NCBI GenBank assembly: GCA_020632885.1
Contig: JACKEQ010000022.1
Span: forward strand, 37,177 to 101,176
DNA: 64,000 nucleotides
DNA from: Alphaproteobacteria bacterium
GTDB taxonomy: Bacteria > Myxococcota_A > UBA796 > GCA-2862545
Direction of reading: 5' to 3'
Part shown: positions 25,333-35,441 of the stretch, piece by piece
How positions within the stretch are numbered: position 1 is the first letter of the stretch
How the letters are laid out: every line of letters begins with the position of its first letter
Translations under genes and position numbers: made by a program
The notes under the pieces: generated by a model
The model's input: the letters and a program-made list of their open reading frames with translations, nothing else
Told to the model about the DNA's origin: nothing
Database searches by the model: none

Positions 25333-25363
25333 GGCAACCCAGACGCCCGGGAGCCCGGGACAT

Positions 25364-25959
25364 TCAGTCGTCCAGGGGACCCCGGGGACGACACGGCGGC
25401 GTGCGCCCCGCGAAGCAGACGTAGTCCACTCCCGCCTGGATCGTGAAGCGACCGAGGTTCTCTGCACCCTTCACGAAGGCCGAGCAGCTCGCTGCCTCCG
25501 GGACCTCGACGACGGCCACGTGGCTCACGACGGACGTGCGCTGCCGGTAGCCGAGGTCGGAGCACGTCACCTCCACCGCCGACGCCATGCCCTTCACGAA
25601 CACCCGTGCGGTCGGCGGAGGCGCTGCGGCCGCGAGGCCGGGCTGCTCGAGCGTCGGGGTCTCGACGGGCTCGGGCTCCGCGAACGAGAGCCCGCGCGCC
25701 GTGAGGGTCGCCGTGTTGCCGTCCGCGTCGCGGAGCTCGATGGACGGACCGCGCACGCCGTCACCCAGGACGACGCTCGGGGTCTCGCTCGGACCGACCT
25801 CCACGCGGCTGGCCCGCAGGACCTTCAGGGGCTCGCTGGCCGCGACGAGACCCAGAGACACACCGCCAGCACGGCCCCGGCGCGAAACCGGCGGCTCCGC
25901 TCGCGCTCGGCGGCGAGCTCCCGCTCCAGCGCCGCGATCCGGCCCTCGAGATCCTGCAT
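25364..25959 (-). CDS. Membrane-anchored coiled-coil protein of unknown function, one frameshift
   Basis: Begins at ATG 25959 behind a strong GGGGGAGGGAGGG. Residues 1-25 form a short coiled coil (LEGRIAALERELAAERERS), then a hydrophobic anchor. The frame must shift by one base near 25845-25865 so that the anchor runs into LGLVAASEPLKVLRASRVEV; otherwise a stop occurs at 25825. The remainder is ~150 residues with SVVLGDGVRGPSIELRDADGN and a Cys-containing C-terminal half (Cys at TCSDLGY, ASCSAF, YVCFAG, PPCRPR). Proteins with this coiled coil-anchor-beta plan are common in Myxococcota and lack known function. It follows the large gene at 26007-29146 by 47 bp on the same strand. Confidence 0.66.
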
Positions 25960-26006
25960 GGGCCCTCCCTCCCCCTTCGACGCACGGGAGGTGCCGTGCG
26001 TTGGGA

Positions 26007-29000
26007 TCATGAGTGGATGCGCCGACGCACGCGGAACTCCGAGGCGTCCATCCAGGCGCGCGCGCGGCTCCCGAGCTCGGTGTCCGCGTAGCCCAGGACC
26101 ACCGACTCCGCGTAGCTCACGACCGACAGGCAGAAGTGCGAGTTGGTGTTGAAGCTGTCGGTGATCGACGGCAGGTGCTCGGACAGCTTCGGGAGACGGG
26201 CGAAGGCCTCCGCGCGCGGCGCCGACGCCAGCGCCATGCCGAGGGCGCGCGTGATGGGGAGGCGCTTGAGGGGCGGCAGGTTCTCGTCGAGTGTGCCGAG
26301 CAGGACGTCGAGCTGGTCGAGGGCTCCCGGAGCCCGCAACGCGAGCAGACCGCCCACGACGCCCGCCCGGGTGAGCCGGCTGGCGGCGTCGTCGCGCAGG
26401 ACCACGACCGCAGCGTCCGGATCGACCGCCAGCGCGGACTGCACGGCCTCGAGGAGCGACCGGGCCTCGTCCTCGAGCCCGACGCGCCGCAGCCCCCGGA
26501 GGCTGCCCGAGAGCCCCTCCGTGATCGCGCCGAGGTCGGCGATGGGGAGCTCGCGGATGGCGTCCACGATGCGACGCGAGAGGTCGCGGGCACGCTCGGT
26601 GCGCCCCAGCAGCCCGGCCACGACGAGCCCGTCGGTGAGCAGACGGACGCGGGCAGCCGGCTCCAGGCCGTCCACGAGGCCGACCAGCGCGTCGAACAGC
26701 GGCAGGGCGTCCACGGCCGAGAGGAGCGGCAGGAAGTCGAAGACGCCGTCGATCAGGCGTTCCTTCTCGTCGTGCTCGCGCGCGACGTCCACGAGGCCCG
26801 CGAGGGCCGGCCGCAGGACCGCGGTGTCGGTCTCGCCCCGCAGCGCCGCGAACTCCGGGCCCCGCGAGTCGTCGAACTGACGCTCGAAAGCCCGGAACGG
26901 ATCGAGGCGCTCGTGGGTCTCGAGGATGCCCGAGGCGTTGCGCAGCCGGTCGACCTGGTAGCGCTGGAAGCTCGGCAGGCCCGCGAGCTTCGCGGAGGCT
27001 TCCGGCGGCAGCGGCGTGTCGCGCGGAACGCCCTGGAGCGCCTGCTGGATCCGCGCCTCGTACGCGCTCACGAGCGCGTCGTGCACCGGATCGGCACGAT
27101 CGAGCACCCGCGCGCCCGCGAGGAGCCCCTCCGCCCGCTCGCGCTCGCCGACCGCCGCGTAGCCCCAGGCGAACACGAGGTCGACGTACGCAGCCGTCAG
27201 CGCCGGATCGGCCTCGATCACGCTGCGCTTGCGCTTCGTGGTGCGGAAGTGGGCGAGCTGGGCGTCGAGCTGATCGACGACCCCGGTGGCCTCGTCGGCG
27301 TCGAGCCCCGCGGACGAAGGCCGGGATGTCCTTCTCGACCGACAGCCCCTGCCGGATGCGACCCAGGGCGTCGTCGCGGGCGCGTGCGGCAGCCAGCTCG
27401 TCGTCGCCCGCGATCCGGGTCCGGGCCAGCCAGGCCGTGCGCACGTCGAGCTGGTCGCTGTGACGGTCGAAGAGCGGCGTGAGCCCCGCGTCCCCGCGGA
27501 GGGCACCGGCAGCGAGGGCCGCCCCCACCGCGCGGAGCCGGTCCACCAGGGGCTCGCGCAGCACGGCCTCGCGCAGGGCGTCGACGTCCATGCCCACCGC
27601 CCCGAGCTCCTCCTCGGCCCAGGCGCGCGCGAGGGCCGCGTCGTCCGGGGCCTCCCACACGGCGTGCACCCAGCAGAGCGCGGCCTCCCGCCCGTTGCCG
27701 AGGCGCCGGTGCACCGTCGCCATGCGCCGCCAGAGGTCGATGCGCTCCGGAGCGTCCGCGCCCGCCTCGGATGCCTTGAAGCTGCGCTCGATCTCCATGA
27801 GCTCCGCCGCAAGCGCCGTGCGCTTCAGGTCCGGGGCGATCTCGACGCGCGCGGGTCGGAGCTGCGGAGCCTCCCAGAGCGGCTGCTCGTCCTCCTCCGG
27901 CTCGTCGTCGTCCTCCTCCTCGGCCTCGGGACGCTCGGCCTTCCGGCGGCGCGCCTCGTGCTTCTCCACCGGGGCCGTGGGACGGTCGGCCCACTCCACA
28001 CCGACGTCGACCCAGCTGTCGAAGGCGAACTGCGCCGCAGCCACCCAGCCCTCGAGGGCCCGGGCGTCCTTCGCCACGACGTACTCCACCCACTCGCCGA
28101 GCGGCCGGAAGGCGGACTCCGCGATGCGCTCGACCCGGAAGCCCTCGGGGGTGCGGGCGAGCCAGGCGATCTCCCAGGGCTCCGGCGACAGGACCTCGCG
28201 GATGCGATCCCGGCGCAGCGGGGGCTCCAGGGTGCCGTCCGTGGGCCGGAAGAGGTTCGGGAGCTCGAGCAGCGGCGTGTAGGTCTCGGCGTCGATCTCG
28301 AGGGTCGGAGGACCCGCCGGCGACGGGCGGGCCCGGAGCAGCACGAGCTCACCGGAGACCGCGAACAGCAGGCGCTCCACGAGGTCGTCCGGAAGGTGCG
28401 CCAGGACCTGCTCGACCCGCGCAGGACCGTCCTGCCGGAGCACCCAGAGCGTGGGCGCCGGGGCTGACTCCGGAGTCCACCAGACGCAGCCGGACCGGAA
28501 GCCGCGGCAGGTCGGTGGCTCCCTCGAGCACGGACGATCCGGGGACCTCCAGCTCCAGGCGCTCGTAGAGCGGCACCCGCTCCGGCAGCTCCACCGTGCG
28601 CCAGACGTCACCGAGCAGCAGCGTCCGGCCCGGGGACGGACGGAGCCCGGAGGCGAACGGGTGCGTGGCGCCGAGAGGGATCCAGACGTCCGTGCCCGCC
28701 GGCTCGTACACCGCCCTCCCCTGCCCCTCGAGGGCGGAGAGCACGCTGTACCAGGGTGGATCCACGGCCTCGATCCACGCGACGTCTCCCGTGCGGGCCC
28801 ACGATTGCCGATCGCAGCCGAGGCGCACGAGCTCACCCGCCAGCGCCAGCAGCCCGTCCGCCGGCAGCTCGAAGAGCACCCGGGGGGACTCGCCGGGGGG
28901 CCCACGGCGCAACGGCACGGCCTCCGCCCAGCAGGTGACCTCTCGACCTCCACCGGCATCGGGCGACAGGCGGGCGCCTCCGGCGCGCAGGCGACCCTCG

Positions 29001-29146
29001 GTGGGCCCGTCGAGAGCGGCCTGGATCCACACCCCGTCGATGTCCTTCCCGACGTGGGCGGGCGATCCGGCCACCTCCGCGGGCACGGCGTCCGACCGGA
29101 GCAGCGCCTCGAGGGTGGCCCAGGAGGAGAGGTGGACGCGGGACAT
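26007..29146 (-). CDS. Large cytoplasmic protein of unknown function, two frameshifts
   Basis: About 1045 residues if two one-base shifts are corrected, near 28456-28475 and near 27300-27310, the latter inside a GGGG run (VRG joins LDADEATG). The N-terminus (MSRVHLSSWATLEALL) and the following ~300 residues are beta-rich with DVWIPLGATHPFASG and RVLFELPADGLLALAGEL; residues ~380-420 are a charged linker (EAEEEDDDEPEEDEQ); the remaining ~600 residues are helical with TPR-like spacing. No signal peptide, membrane segment or catalytic motif. Its ATG overlaps the upstream small gene's stop (TGATG), so translation is coupled. It may belong to the bpX/ternary-type conflict gene families of Myxococcota, but no AAA or FtsH ATPase partner is adjacent; that link is a guess. 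Confidence 0.68.
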
Positions 29147-29415
29147 CAGTCTGTGGTGCCCACCGACGTGCGCTCGTCGATCGGCTCCTCGGCCTCGCGC
29201 TCGACGGCGACCGGCTCGTCGCCGTCACGACGCACGATGATCTTCCCGAGGTCTGCCGCCTTGAGCGTGCCCCCCTCGATCAGGGCGTCCACGAGGCGCC
29301 GGTGGTCCTCCTCGTGCTCCATCGGCAGCGCGTCCTCGTCGGACCCGTAGTCGATGACGACGTTCTTCTTCCCGGTGGCGGGATCGATCTCGAGACGCAG
29401 GAGGAGCTCGGCCAT
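29146..29415 (-). CDS. 89-residue acidic protein, coupled to the large downstream gene
   Basis: Starts at ATG 29415 with MAELLLRLEIDPATGKKNVVIDYGS and contains the block DEDALPMEHEEDHRRLV, then DGDEPVAVEREAEEPIDE; highly acidic with no signal peptide. The pattern of an N-terminal beta hairpin plus an EHEEDH-like helix is seen in small uncharacterised proteins that accompany larger bacterial conflict-system genes, so it may be a partner of the next gene. Its TGA shares one base with the next ATG. The 43 bp between it and the divergent lipoprotein gene at 29459 must contain both promoters. No convincing ribosome-binding site is visible. Confidence 0.7.
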   Translation of the reverse strand: MAELLLRLEIDPATGKKNVVIDYGSDEDALPMEHEEDHRRLVDALIEGGTLKAADLGKIIVRRDGDEPVAVEREAEEPIDERTSVGTTD

Positions 29416-29447
29416 GCCGGGCCCTAACCCGGCCGTTCGGGGCGTGG

Positions 29448-29453
29448 TAGCTT
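29448..29453 (+). promoter_or_regulatory. Candidate -10 element (TAGCTT), short-leader promoter
   Basis: TAGCTT ends five bases before the GTG at 29459, with no Shine-Dalgarno sequence between. It would drive the six-gene operon 29459-39406 from an almost leaderless start. Confidence 0.38.
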
Positions 29454-29458
29454 TCCCC

Positions 29459-30106
29459 GTGCGCTGGGCTCCGCTCTCACTGCTGGCCGGCTGTCCGTAC
29501 ATCTGGGCCGCCCCCACCGACCCTCCCGGGGTCGAGGCCGACACCGATGTGGACACCGACACCGACTCCGACGTGCCCCCCGTGATCGAGGAGGTCGACG
29601 TCACGGCACGGCTCGACGACGTCGAGGTCGCCGTGGACGCCTGGGACGCCGACGGCGACCTCGCGCGGCTCGAGGTGGACGGTGGGCCCGAGGGCCCGGT
29701 CGTGCTCCGGGTGGATCCCCTGGACGGCCCGTGGACGCTGCAGGTGCCCTGGCCCCAGGGCTGCGCGCCCGTCGATGCCGTGCTCGAGGTGATCGCGGAG
29801 GACGCGGCGGGTCACCTCTCCCCCCTGCCGGCCCCCGTGACACGTCCGTACGTCGACCTCGACACCGACGCGCCCGACGTGCCGTGGTTCGCCTGCGGAT
29901 CCGGTGAGCGATGCGTGCGGTTCGTCGCGGACGCGCCCTTCCTCGTGCAGGTCGAGGGCGACGGGGCCTCCGTGCAGGTCACCGTCGACGGCCACGCCAC
30001 CGAGGGCACGGCACCCTTCGAGCAGCGCTTCGGGCCCGGGGAGCGCACCGATGTCGGGCTGTGCGTGCGCGGACGAGCGCCCTGGCGGGTCGGGGTGAGC
30101 CGGTGA
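29459..30106 (+). CDS. Lipoprotein of unknown function, first gene of the GHKL/STAND operon
   Basis: 215 residues. GTG 29459 is chosen because it puts the lipobox LLAGC directly at the end of a short signal peptide (VRWAPLSLLAGC). The mature part starts with an Asp-Thr-rich stretch (DTDVDTDTDSDV), then Ig-like or FN3-like strands (VDVTARLDDVEVAVDAWDA, LEVIAEDAAGHLSPLPAP), and a Cys pair (FACGSGERCVRF). Likely a periplasmic or surface-anchored binding protein. Its stop overlaps the next start in GTGA, so the two are translationally coupled. Gene 1 of a six-gene run to 39406. Confidence 0.75.
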   Translation: MRWAPLSLLAGCPYIWAAPTDPPGVEADTDVDTDTDSDVPPVIEEVDVTARLDDVEVAVDAWDADGDLARLEVDGGPEGPVVLRVDPLDGPWTLQVPWPQGCAPVDAVLEVIAEDAAGHLSPLPAPVTRPYVDLDTDAPDVPWFACGSGERCVRFVADAPFLVQVEGDGASVQVTVDGHATEGTAPFEQRFGPGERTDVGLCVRGRAPWRVGVSR

Positions 30107-30609
30107 TCGCGCTCCTCCTCGCGGCGTGGGCGGTCGACGGTGAGGGCGAGCGCATCGGCGAGGAGCTCGTGCGGCACGCGATGGACGGGCGGTGGAAGGC
30201 CGTCGACGACCAGTACGTGCGGCTGATCGCGGCCCACCCGGACGAGGTCACCGGCGAGCACCACCGTCTCGCGGCCCAGGCGGCCCAGGCATCCGGCGCC
30301 CTGATGCTCGCCGCACAGCGCCTCCAGCGCGTCACCGCCGCAGATCCGGAGCATCCGGCCGCCGCGCGCGACCTCGCCACGCTCGAGCAGGGCACCGGGC
30401 TCGTGATGGTGGCCGGGAGGACCCTGGAGGCCGTGCAGATGCCCTTCGCGCCCGAGCTGCGCGAGGCCGTCACGGCCGCGGTGGCGGAGGTGGATGCCCA
30501 CGGCCGCTTCGTCGGGCTGCTGCCCGTCGGCGACTACCGCGTGGACGGAGCGACCCTGCAGGTGGTGCCCGGGTTCCGCTGGCAGGTCCTGGCCCCCCGG
30601 AGGCGATGA
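30103..30609 (+). CDS. Small exported helical protein, second gene of the GHKL/STAND operon
   Basis: 168 residues starting at GTG 30103, four bases inside the preceding gene (GTGA overlap). A short signal peptide (VIALLLAAWAVDG) precedes a helical region with TPR-like spacing (LAAQAAQASGALMLAAQRLQ, AARDLATLE) and a C-terminal beta part (VDAHGRFVGLLPVGDYRVDG) resembling a PEGA-like or carboxypeptidase-regulatory strand pair. Function unknown. Only one base lies between its stop and the ATPase start, so it belongs to the same operon and its periplasmic location could couple an envelope signal to the cytoplasmic ATPase genes. Confidence 0.72.
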   Translation: MIALLLAAWAVDGEGERIGEELVRHAMDGRWKAVDDQYVRLIAAHPDEVTGEHHRLAAQAAQASGALMLAAQRLQRVTAADPEHPAAARDLATLEQGTGLVMVAGRTLEAVQMPFAPELREAVTAAVAEVDAHGRFVGLLPVGDYRVDGATLQVVPGFRWQVLAPRRR

Positions 30610-30610
30610 G

Positions 30611-32329
30611 ATGAAGAGCGACGAGCCCACCCGCGACCTCGTCGAGCAGGCCCTCGACAACCTCGTGAAGCAGTTCGCGAACCCCATGGACTTCCTGCGG
30701 GAGCTCGTCCAGAACAGCATCGACGCGGGCAGCCCGAGGATCGAGGTCGAGCTCCGCTTCAAGGGCGGCGACGACGGGCGTGGGGTCGCCGAGATCGAGG
30801 TCCGGGACTTCGGGCAGGGCATGGACGAGGACGTGATCGACTCCCAGCTCACGCGCCTGTTCGCGTCCGCGAAGGAGGGCGACCGCACGGCCATCGGCAA
30901 GTTCGGCATCGGCTTCACCTCCGTGTTCGCCATCCGGCCCGACGTGGTGCGGGTGATCACGGGGAAGCACGGGGAGGCCTGGGAGGTGCTGTTCCTGGAG
31001 GACCGGAGCTTCGAGAAGCGCCGGCACCCCGAGCTCGCGGGCGGCACGACCATCACGATCTACAAGCGGATGCGGGCCGGCAAGGTGGCCGAGCTCGCCC
31101 GCAACGCCCGGAAGAGCCTGGTGCACTGGTGCGAGCACGCGGTCACCCCGATCCGCTTCGTCGACACCACGGCCGGCGTCACCGAGGACCCCGACGCGCC
31201 CGCCTCCGACGACGTCTTCGCGGCCTTCGCCACCGAGGAGCCCGGCGAGATCCTGAACCAGCCGTTCGTGCTCCACGACGCCATCGTCCAGGTCGAGCAC
31301 ACCCAGGACGGGGTGGTGGCCGTGGTGGGCTGGGCGCCCCAGCCGTCCTGGAGCTTCTTCAGCGGGGGTCTGACCCTCCTGCGCTCGAACGACCCCGTGC
31401 ACCTCGCGAAGTTCGAGAGCCAGCTCCGCACGCTGTCGTTCAAGATCCTCGCGCGCAACGTCGGGCACACCCTCACGCGCGACAACGTCATCCAGGACGC
31501 CAACTGGGAGGCCGCCATGCGGGTGGCCCTCGCGGGGGCCGTGAAGCTGCGCGTGGCGGTGCTCGACCACATGGAGCAGCTCGCCGCCGCGGGAGACGCC
31601 GCGGAGCTCGCCACCTGGCACGCTCGCCTGGTCCCCGACCTCGGTCGCGAGCCCCTCGACCCCAAGCGGTCCATCTTCCTCGACCCCACCGACAGGCCCT
31701 GCTCGCTCGCCGACCTGCGCGGGCGCCTCGGGACCTTCGACGACGAGGTGTGGCTCGTCGATCCCGCCGACACGCGGCTCGCGGGAGCCCTGGCGAACGC
31801 AGGGGTCCCCGCGGTGCGCGCCCACCCGAGCACCGCCGCGCTGCTCGCGGCCACCCTCGAGGGCTGCGAGGTCCGCGATGCGTCGGAGGCGTTCTGCGTG
31901 TGCGATCCGCTCGGTCCGGACGACCTCCAGCCCGCCGAGGCCGCCCTCCTCGCCCAGGCGCGGGACCTCGCGGGGCGGGCGACCCTCGGCACCTTCCAGG
32001 TCCGCATGTGCGACCTCGGTGACGCCTCACCGCTCCTCTTCGTGGAGGGCCGGGCCATCCGGGGCCTCTACCGGGTGCCGGAGCACGCCGGCGTGTCGGG
32101 GCTCGCGCGCCGCCAGGTGAAGCGCTGGCAGACCTGGATCGGGCAGCGCTGGCTGCTCGTCAACCGCGCCCACCCGCACGTCCGCGCGCTGGCGGCCTTC
32201 CCCGACCCCGAGCTCGCGGCCTACGCCCTCGTCGAGGCCCTGGTGGTCGGCGACGCCGGGTTCCCGCAGTCCACCCTCCACAACCTCCGGTCCACCGTCG
32301 TCCGCCGCTGGGTGCCCCATGGATCTTGA
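30611..32329 (+). CDS. GHKL-type (Hsp90/MORC-like) ATPase
   Basis: 572 residues. The N-terminal domain has a complete GHKL ATP site: N box ELVQNSIDAG (31-40, Asn35), G1 box DFGQGM (66-71, Asp66) and G2 box GKFGIGF (96-102), followed by the TSVFAIRPD segment seen in HtpG and MORC families. After it comes a second S5-like domain (~150-300) and a C-terminal region of ~270 residues with no family I recognise. No membrane segment or signal peptide, so cytoplasmic. Start ATG 30611 has GGAGGCGATGAG upstream and begins one base after the previous stop; the next gene overlaps its end by 11 bases. Role not inferable beyond ATP-driven conformational work, perhaps as a chaperone or sensor with the next protein. 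Confidence 0.85.
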   Translation: MKSDEPTRDLVEQALDNLVKQFANPMDFLRELVQNSIDAGSPRIEVELRFKGGDDGRGVAEIEVRDFGQGMDEDVIDSQLTRLFASAKEGDRTAIGKFGIGFTSVFAIRPDVVRVITGKHGEAWEVLFLEDRSFEKRRHPELAGGTTITIYKRMRAGKVAELARNARKSLVHWCEHAVTPIRFVDTTAGVTEDPDAPASDDVFAAFATEEPGEILNQPFVLHDAIVQVEHTQDGVVAVVGWAPQPSWSFFSGGLTLLRSNDPVHLAKFESQLRTLSFKILARNVGHTLTRDNVIQDANWEAAMRVALAGAVKLRVAVLDHMEQLAAAGDAAELATWHARLVPDLGREPLDPKRSIFLDPTDRPCSLADLRGRLGTFDDEVWLVDPADTRLAGALANAGVPAVRAHPSTAALLAATLEGCEVRDASEAFCVCDPLGPDDLQPAEAALLAQARDLAGRATLGTFQVRMCDLGDASPLLFVEGRAIRGLYRVPEHAGVSGLARRQVKRWQTWIGQRWLLVNRAHPHVRALAAFPDPELAAYALVEALVVGDAGFPQSTLHNLRSTVVRRWVPHGS

Positions 32330-35300
32330 CGCCATCCTCGCGAGGAGCCGGAACCCCGGCCAGTTCGTCGAGCGCCAGACCTTCACGCTCTCGCGCAGCA
32401 AGGCCCTCGAGAAGATGCGGGACTTCACGCTCCGCACACCTCACCAGTTCGCCCTGGAGCTCGTCCAGGCCGGGGTGTTCGCGGGGGCCAACTGGATCTT
32501 CGTGGACGCCGACAAGCACGCGACCACCGTGGGCTGGATCGGGGGTCGCTCGCTCCAGCGCCGGGAGCTCGACCGGCTGCTGGACTACCTGTTCGTGGCC
32601 GAGGGTCCGAACCCCGACCGCCACCTCCGCCAGATCGCCGTCGCCGTGAACGTGCTCATGCGGCGGAACCCCCAGCTCCTGCGGGTCGAGAGTGGTGACC
32701 GCGACGGGTGCGTGCGCCTCGACCTGGACGGGAAGGGCGACGGCGTGCTCGGCGTGCCCGAGGACCCCATGATGGGCACCTACCTGCACGTCCGGTTCTC
32801 CACGCCCTGGTTCTTCGAGACCAAGACCCGGTCCATCGCCGCGGAGCTCGTCGAGACCGACTGCATCTACAGCCCCGTGCCGTTGTTCGTGAACGGCACC
32901 GGCCCGCACGGATGGGACCGGCGCACGCCGCTGTCGAACCCGATGAGCAGTCAGGAGGTGTCGTTCCGGGGCGACGGTCGCGACGGGTGGGTCGGCTTCC
33001 CCGCCAACGCCTACCGCGGCTACCGGCCCGAGATCCGCATCGTGGTCGGGGGCGCCATCGTGTCCCGCCGGACCATCCCGGAGCTCGGCGAGGGCGTCGA
33101 GGGCGTCATCCGCGACGACCAGCTGGCGAAGACGGCGGACATGTCGGACGTCGTGGCCGACGAGCGCTGGCTGCGCATGCTGCATCACGTCCAGCCCCTC
33201 GTGGCCGAGCGGCTCACGGGAGACCTGCCGGAGCTCGACCCGCTGCCGACGGGCGAGCCGGAGCCCGAGGGCGAGGTCACGCCGGTGCACCCGGTGTTCC
33301 CGAAGGCGGTCGGGCTCACGGTGCTCGGGATCGAGGAGCCCCTGCCCTGGACGTCGCTCCCAGGCCTCCGGGACGAGCCGATCTACTGGACCACCCCCGA
33401 GGACGGGGCCGCGCTGGCGGGGGTGCTGACCCCCGAGACCTTCCCGGGACGCGTGGTGGTCGCGCGGGAGGAGGACCTGCCGGCCCTGGCGGCCGCGGTG
33501 GGACGCCGGGCCTTCCGCGTCGAGCCCCACGAGGCCGAGTTCGTGCGCGAGCAGGTCCTGAAGGGCGTGGAGGTGCGGGAAGTCGCGGTGTCCACGGATC
33601 TCGGGCTCCTCCGGCTCCGTCTGCACGTGGCGGGTCCGATGCCCGGCTGGCGGCTCCAGGCGGCCGGGCTGCCCACGCTGATCGTCTTCCCGGACGGCCG
33701 GCGCACCTGTGTGCACGCCCACCTCGACCTGCCGCGGATGAGCGCCGTGCTCGAGCTCGACGAGACGCCCGAGCACGAGCTCTCCGGGCTCATCGCCGCC
33801 GCCCTGGAGCGCGAGATCTGGCGGTCTGCGCTGGAGGCCGCCGACCCCGACCTCACCCGGGCGCTGCTCGCCCAGGCCGTGTTCCTGCAGCCGGACGGGA
33901 CCGGCGGTCACTCCGTGTGCCTGCCGTCCACCTGGCCCCCCGAGGCGGACGCCCTGCTCGACCTGCCGGTCGTCCCGGACGGTCCTTCGGCGCGTCAGGC
34001 CCTCGCGACCCTCGGCACCCACGACGTGGTCGACGCAGGGCCGCACCGCCGCGAGCTCCTCGAGCTGCTCTCGCCGTTCGGAGGTGGGCACGTGGCCGGC
34101 CCCATCGTGCCGCTCGTCGTGATGCGGTGGGAGGAGGCGTCCGGGTGGCGTCAGGAGCGCGGGGCGGTCCCGTCCGACGCGAGCGCGCTGCTGTTCCTGG
34201 TCGATGGGTTCGGGGCGCCCGACGCGGACGCAGGCTGGGAGAGCGCGCCCACGCCGCACCCCCTGATCGTCGCGCGTGCGAGGCCCGGGCTGGCGGTGCC
34301 CTGGGCAGACGGGCTCGATCGGCTCGGCTGGATCCTGGAGGGGGCCGTGGAGGACCACCTGCCCCCCGGACAGTCGGACTGCGTGCGGCTCGCGAGGCTC
34401 GTGCTGCGCCCGGACCACGCCCGCTTCACGACGGCCGACGGTGTGGCCGTGCCGGTCGGGGCGCTGCGGGACGGCCGGATGCGCGTCTGCCTGCGCGGCG
34501 GGCCCGGTGCGCCGGACGCCAGCACGGTGCTGCTCACGGCGGACGAGGTCGCCGTGCTGGGTGGCGACCTGCGCTGGCGTCTGGACGACCCGCCGGCGCT
34601 CTGGACGCCGGAGCCCGATCCCGAGGGCTGGCTGGTGACGGCGAACGTCGTCGAGGACGGCGTGCTCGGCTGGCTGGGCCTGCGGTTCCCCTACGACCCC
34701 ACGGGGGGCGTGCTGCTGCAGCGGGGCCTGCAGACGCGCGTGGTCTCGGACGTGGAGCTGGCGCCGCGGTTCCACGGCTGGGTGCGCCAGACCACCGATG
34801 CCGACCCGCGGGCGGCCGTGTGGTCGGGGGCCCTCGAGGTCCTGGGGGCGCTGGCGCGGCTGGAGACCCCGGACCCCGACCGGCGCGAGGCAGCCCATCG
34901 GTATGCCGCGGACTTCGTGGCGATCGCCCGGCTGCATCCGGAGTGCGGGATCCCACCACGGGTGGCGGACGTCCTGGCATCGCGGGTCCCGGTGGACGGC
35001 TGGGGCACGCTGAAGGGCTGGCTGGCGGCACCGGAGGACCACCGGCCCGCGTTGCCGTTCGAGGTGCGCGGGCTGCTGGGGCGGGTGCTGGACCCCTCGG
35101 CGCACCTGGAGAGCGAGTCGTCCGGGAGCCGTGTGCTGGACGCGTTCCGGCTGGTGCTCGGCAGGGTGGCCTTCGCGTCGCGCCACACGCTGTTCGTGAA
35201 CCCGGACGGTTGGTTCACGGCGGTCTGGGAGTCGCAGACGGTCTGCGTGTCGTTCGGCGGGCGCTCGCGGGTGGTCCGCGCAGCCGAGGAGGGCGACTCC

Positions 35301-35438
35301 CGCGCGCTGGGCCTGGTGCTCCTGGATGCCGTGCGTCGGCTGCACGCCTTCGAGTCGGCGAGCGGCGCGGGTGCCCTGGACCTGCTGGCGCTCCAGCGGG
35401 CGGCCCTGGACGCCGTGCGAGCGGTCGGGCGAGGATGA
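32319..35438 (+). CDS. Large protein resembling a degenerate GHKL ATPase, partner of the preceding gene
   Basis: 1039 residues. Residues 47-56 read ELVQAGVFAG and align with the N box of the preceding ATPase (ELVQNSIDAG), but the Mg-binding Asn is Ala and the Asp is Phe. The G1 and G2 positions (GWIGGRSL; IAVAVNVL) lack the Asp and glycines needed for ATP binding, while strand and helix spacing continues to match for about 150 residues. The rest is beta-rich with no recognised family and no signal peptide. Overlaps the ATPase by 11 bases, so both are made together. I infer a non-hydrolysing (pseudoATPase) partner that dimerises with or regulates the active one; the alignment is by eye. Confidence 0.82.
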   Translation: MDLDAILARSRNPGQFVERQTFTLSRSKALEKMRDFTLRTPHQFALELVQAGVFAGANWIFVDADKHATTVGWIGGRSLQRRELDRLLDYLFVAEGPNPDRHLRQIAVAVNVLMRRNPQLLRVESGDRDGCVRLDLDGKGDGVLGVPEDPMMGTYLHVRFSTPWFFETKTRSIAAELVETDCIYSPVPLFVNGTGPHGWDRRTPLSNPMSSQEVSFRGDGRDGWVGFPANAYRGYRPEIRIVVGGAIVSRRTIPELGEGVEGVIRDDQLAKTADMSDVVADERWLRMLHHVQPLVAERLTGDLPELDPLPTGEPEPEGEVTPVHPVFPKAVGLTVLGIEEPLPWTSLPGLRDEPIYWTTPEDGAALAGVLTPETFPGRVVVAREEDLPALAAAVGRRAFRVEPHEAEFVREQVLKGVEVREVAVSTDLGLLRLRLHVAGPMPGWRLQAAGLPTLIVFPDGRRTCVHAHLDLPRMSAVLELDETPEHELSGLIAAALEREIWRSALEAADPDLTRALLAQAVFLQPDGTGGHSVCLPSTWPPEADALLDLPVVPDGPSARQALATLGTHDVVDAGPHRRELLELLSPFGGGHVAGPIVPLVVMRWEEASGWRQERGAVPSDASALLFLVDGFGAPDADAGWESAPTPHPLIVARARPGLAVPWADGLDRLGWILEGAVEDHLPPGQSDCVRLARLVLRPDHARFTTADGVAVPVGALRDGRMRVCLRGGPGAPDASTVLLTADEVAVLGGDLRWRLDDPPALWTPEPDPEGWLVTANVVEDGVLGWLGLRFPYDPTGGVLLQRGLQTRVVSDVELAPRFHGWVRQTTDADPRAAVWSGALEVLGALARLETPDPDRREAAHRYAADFVAIARLHPECGIPPRVADVLASRVPVDGWGTLKGWLAAPEDHRPALPFEVRGLLGRVLDPSAHLESESSGSRVLDAFRLVLGRVAFASRHTLFVNPDGWFTAVWESQTVCVSFGGRSRVVRAAEEGDSRALGLVLLDAVRRLHAFESASGAGALDLLALQRAALDAVRAVGRG

Positions 35439-35441
35439 CCC

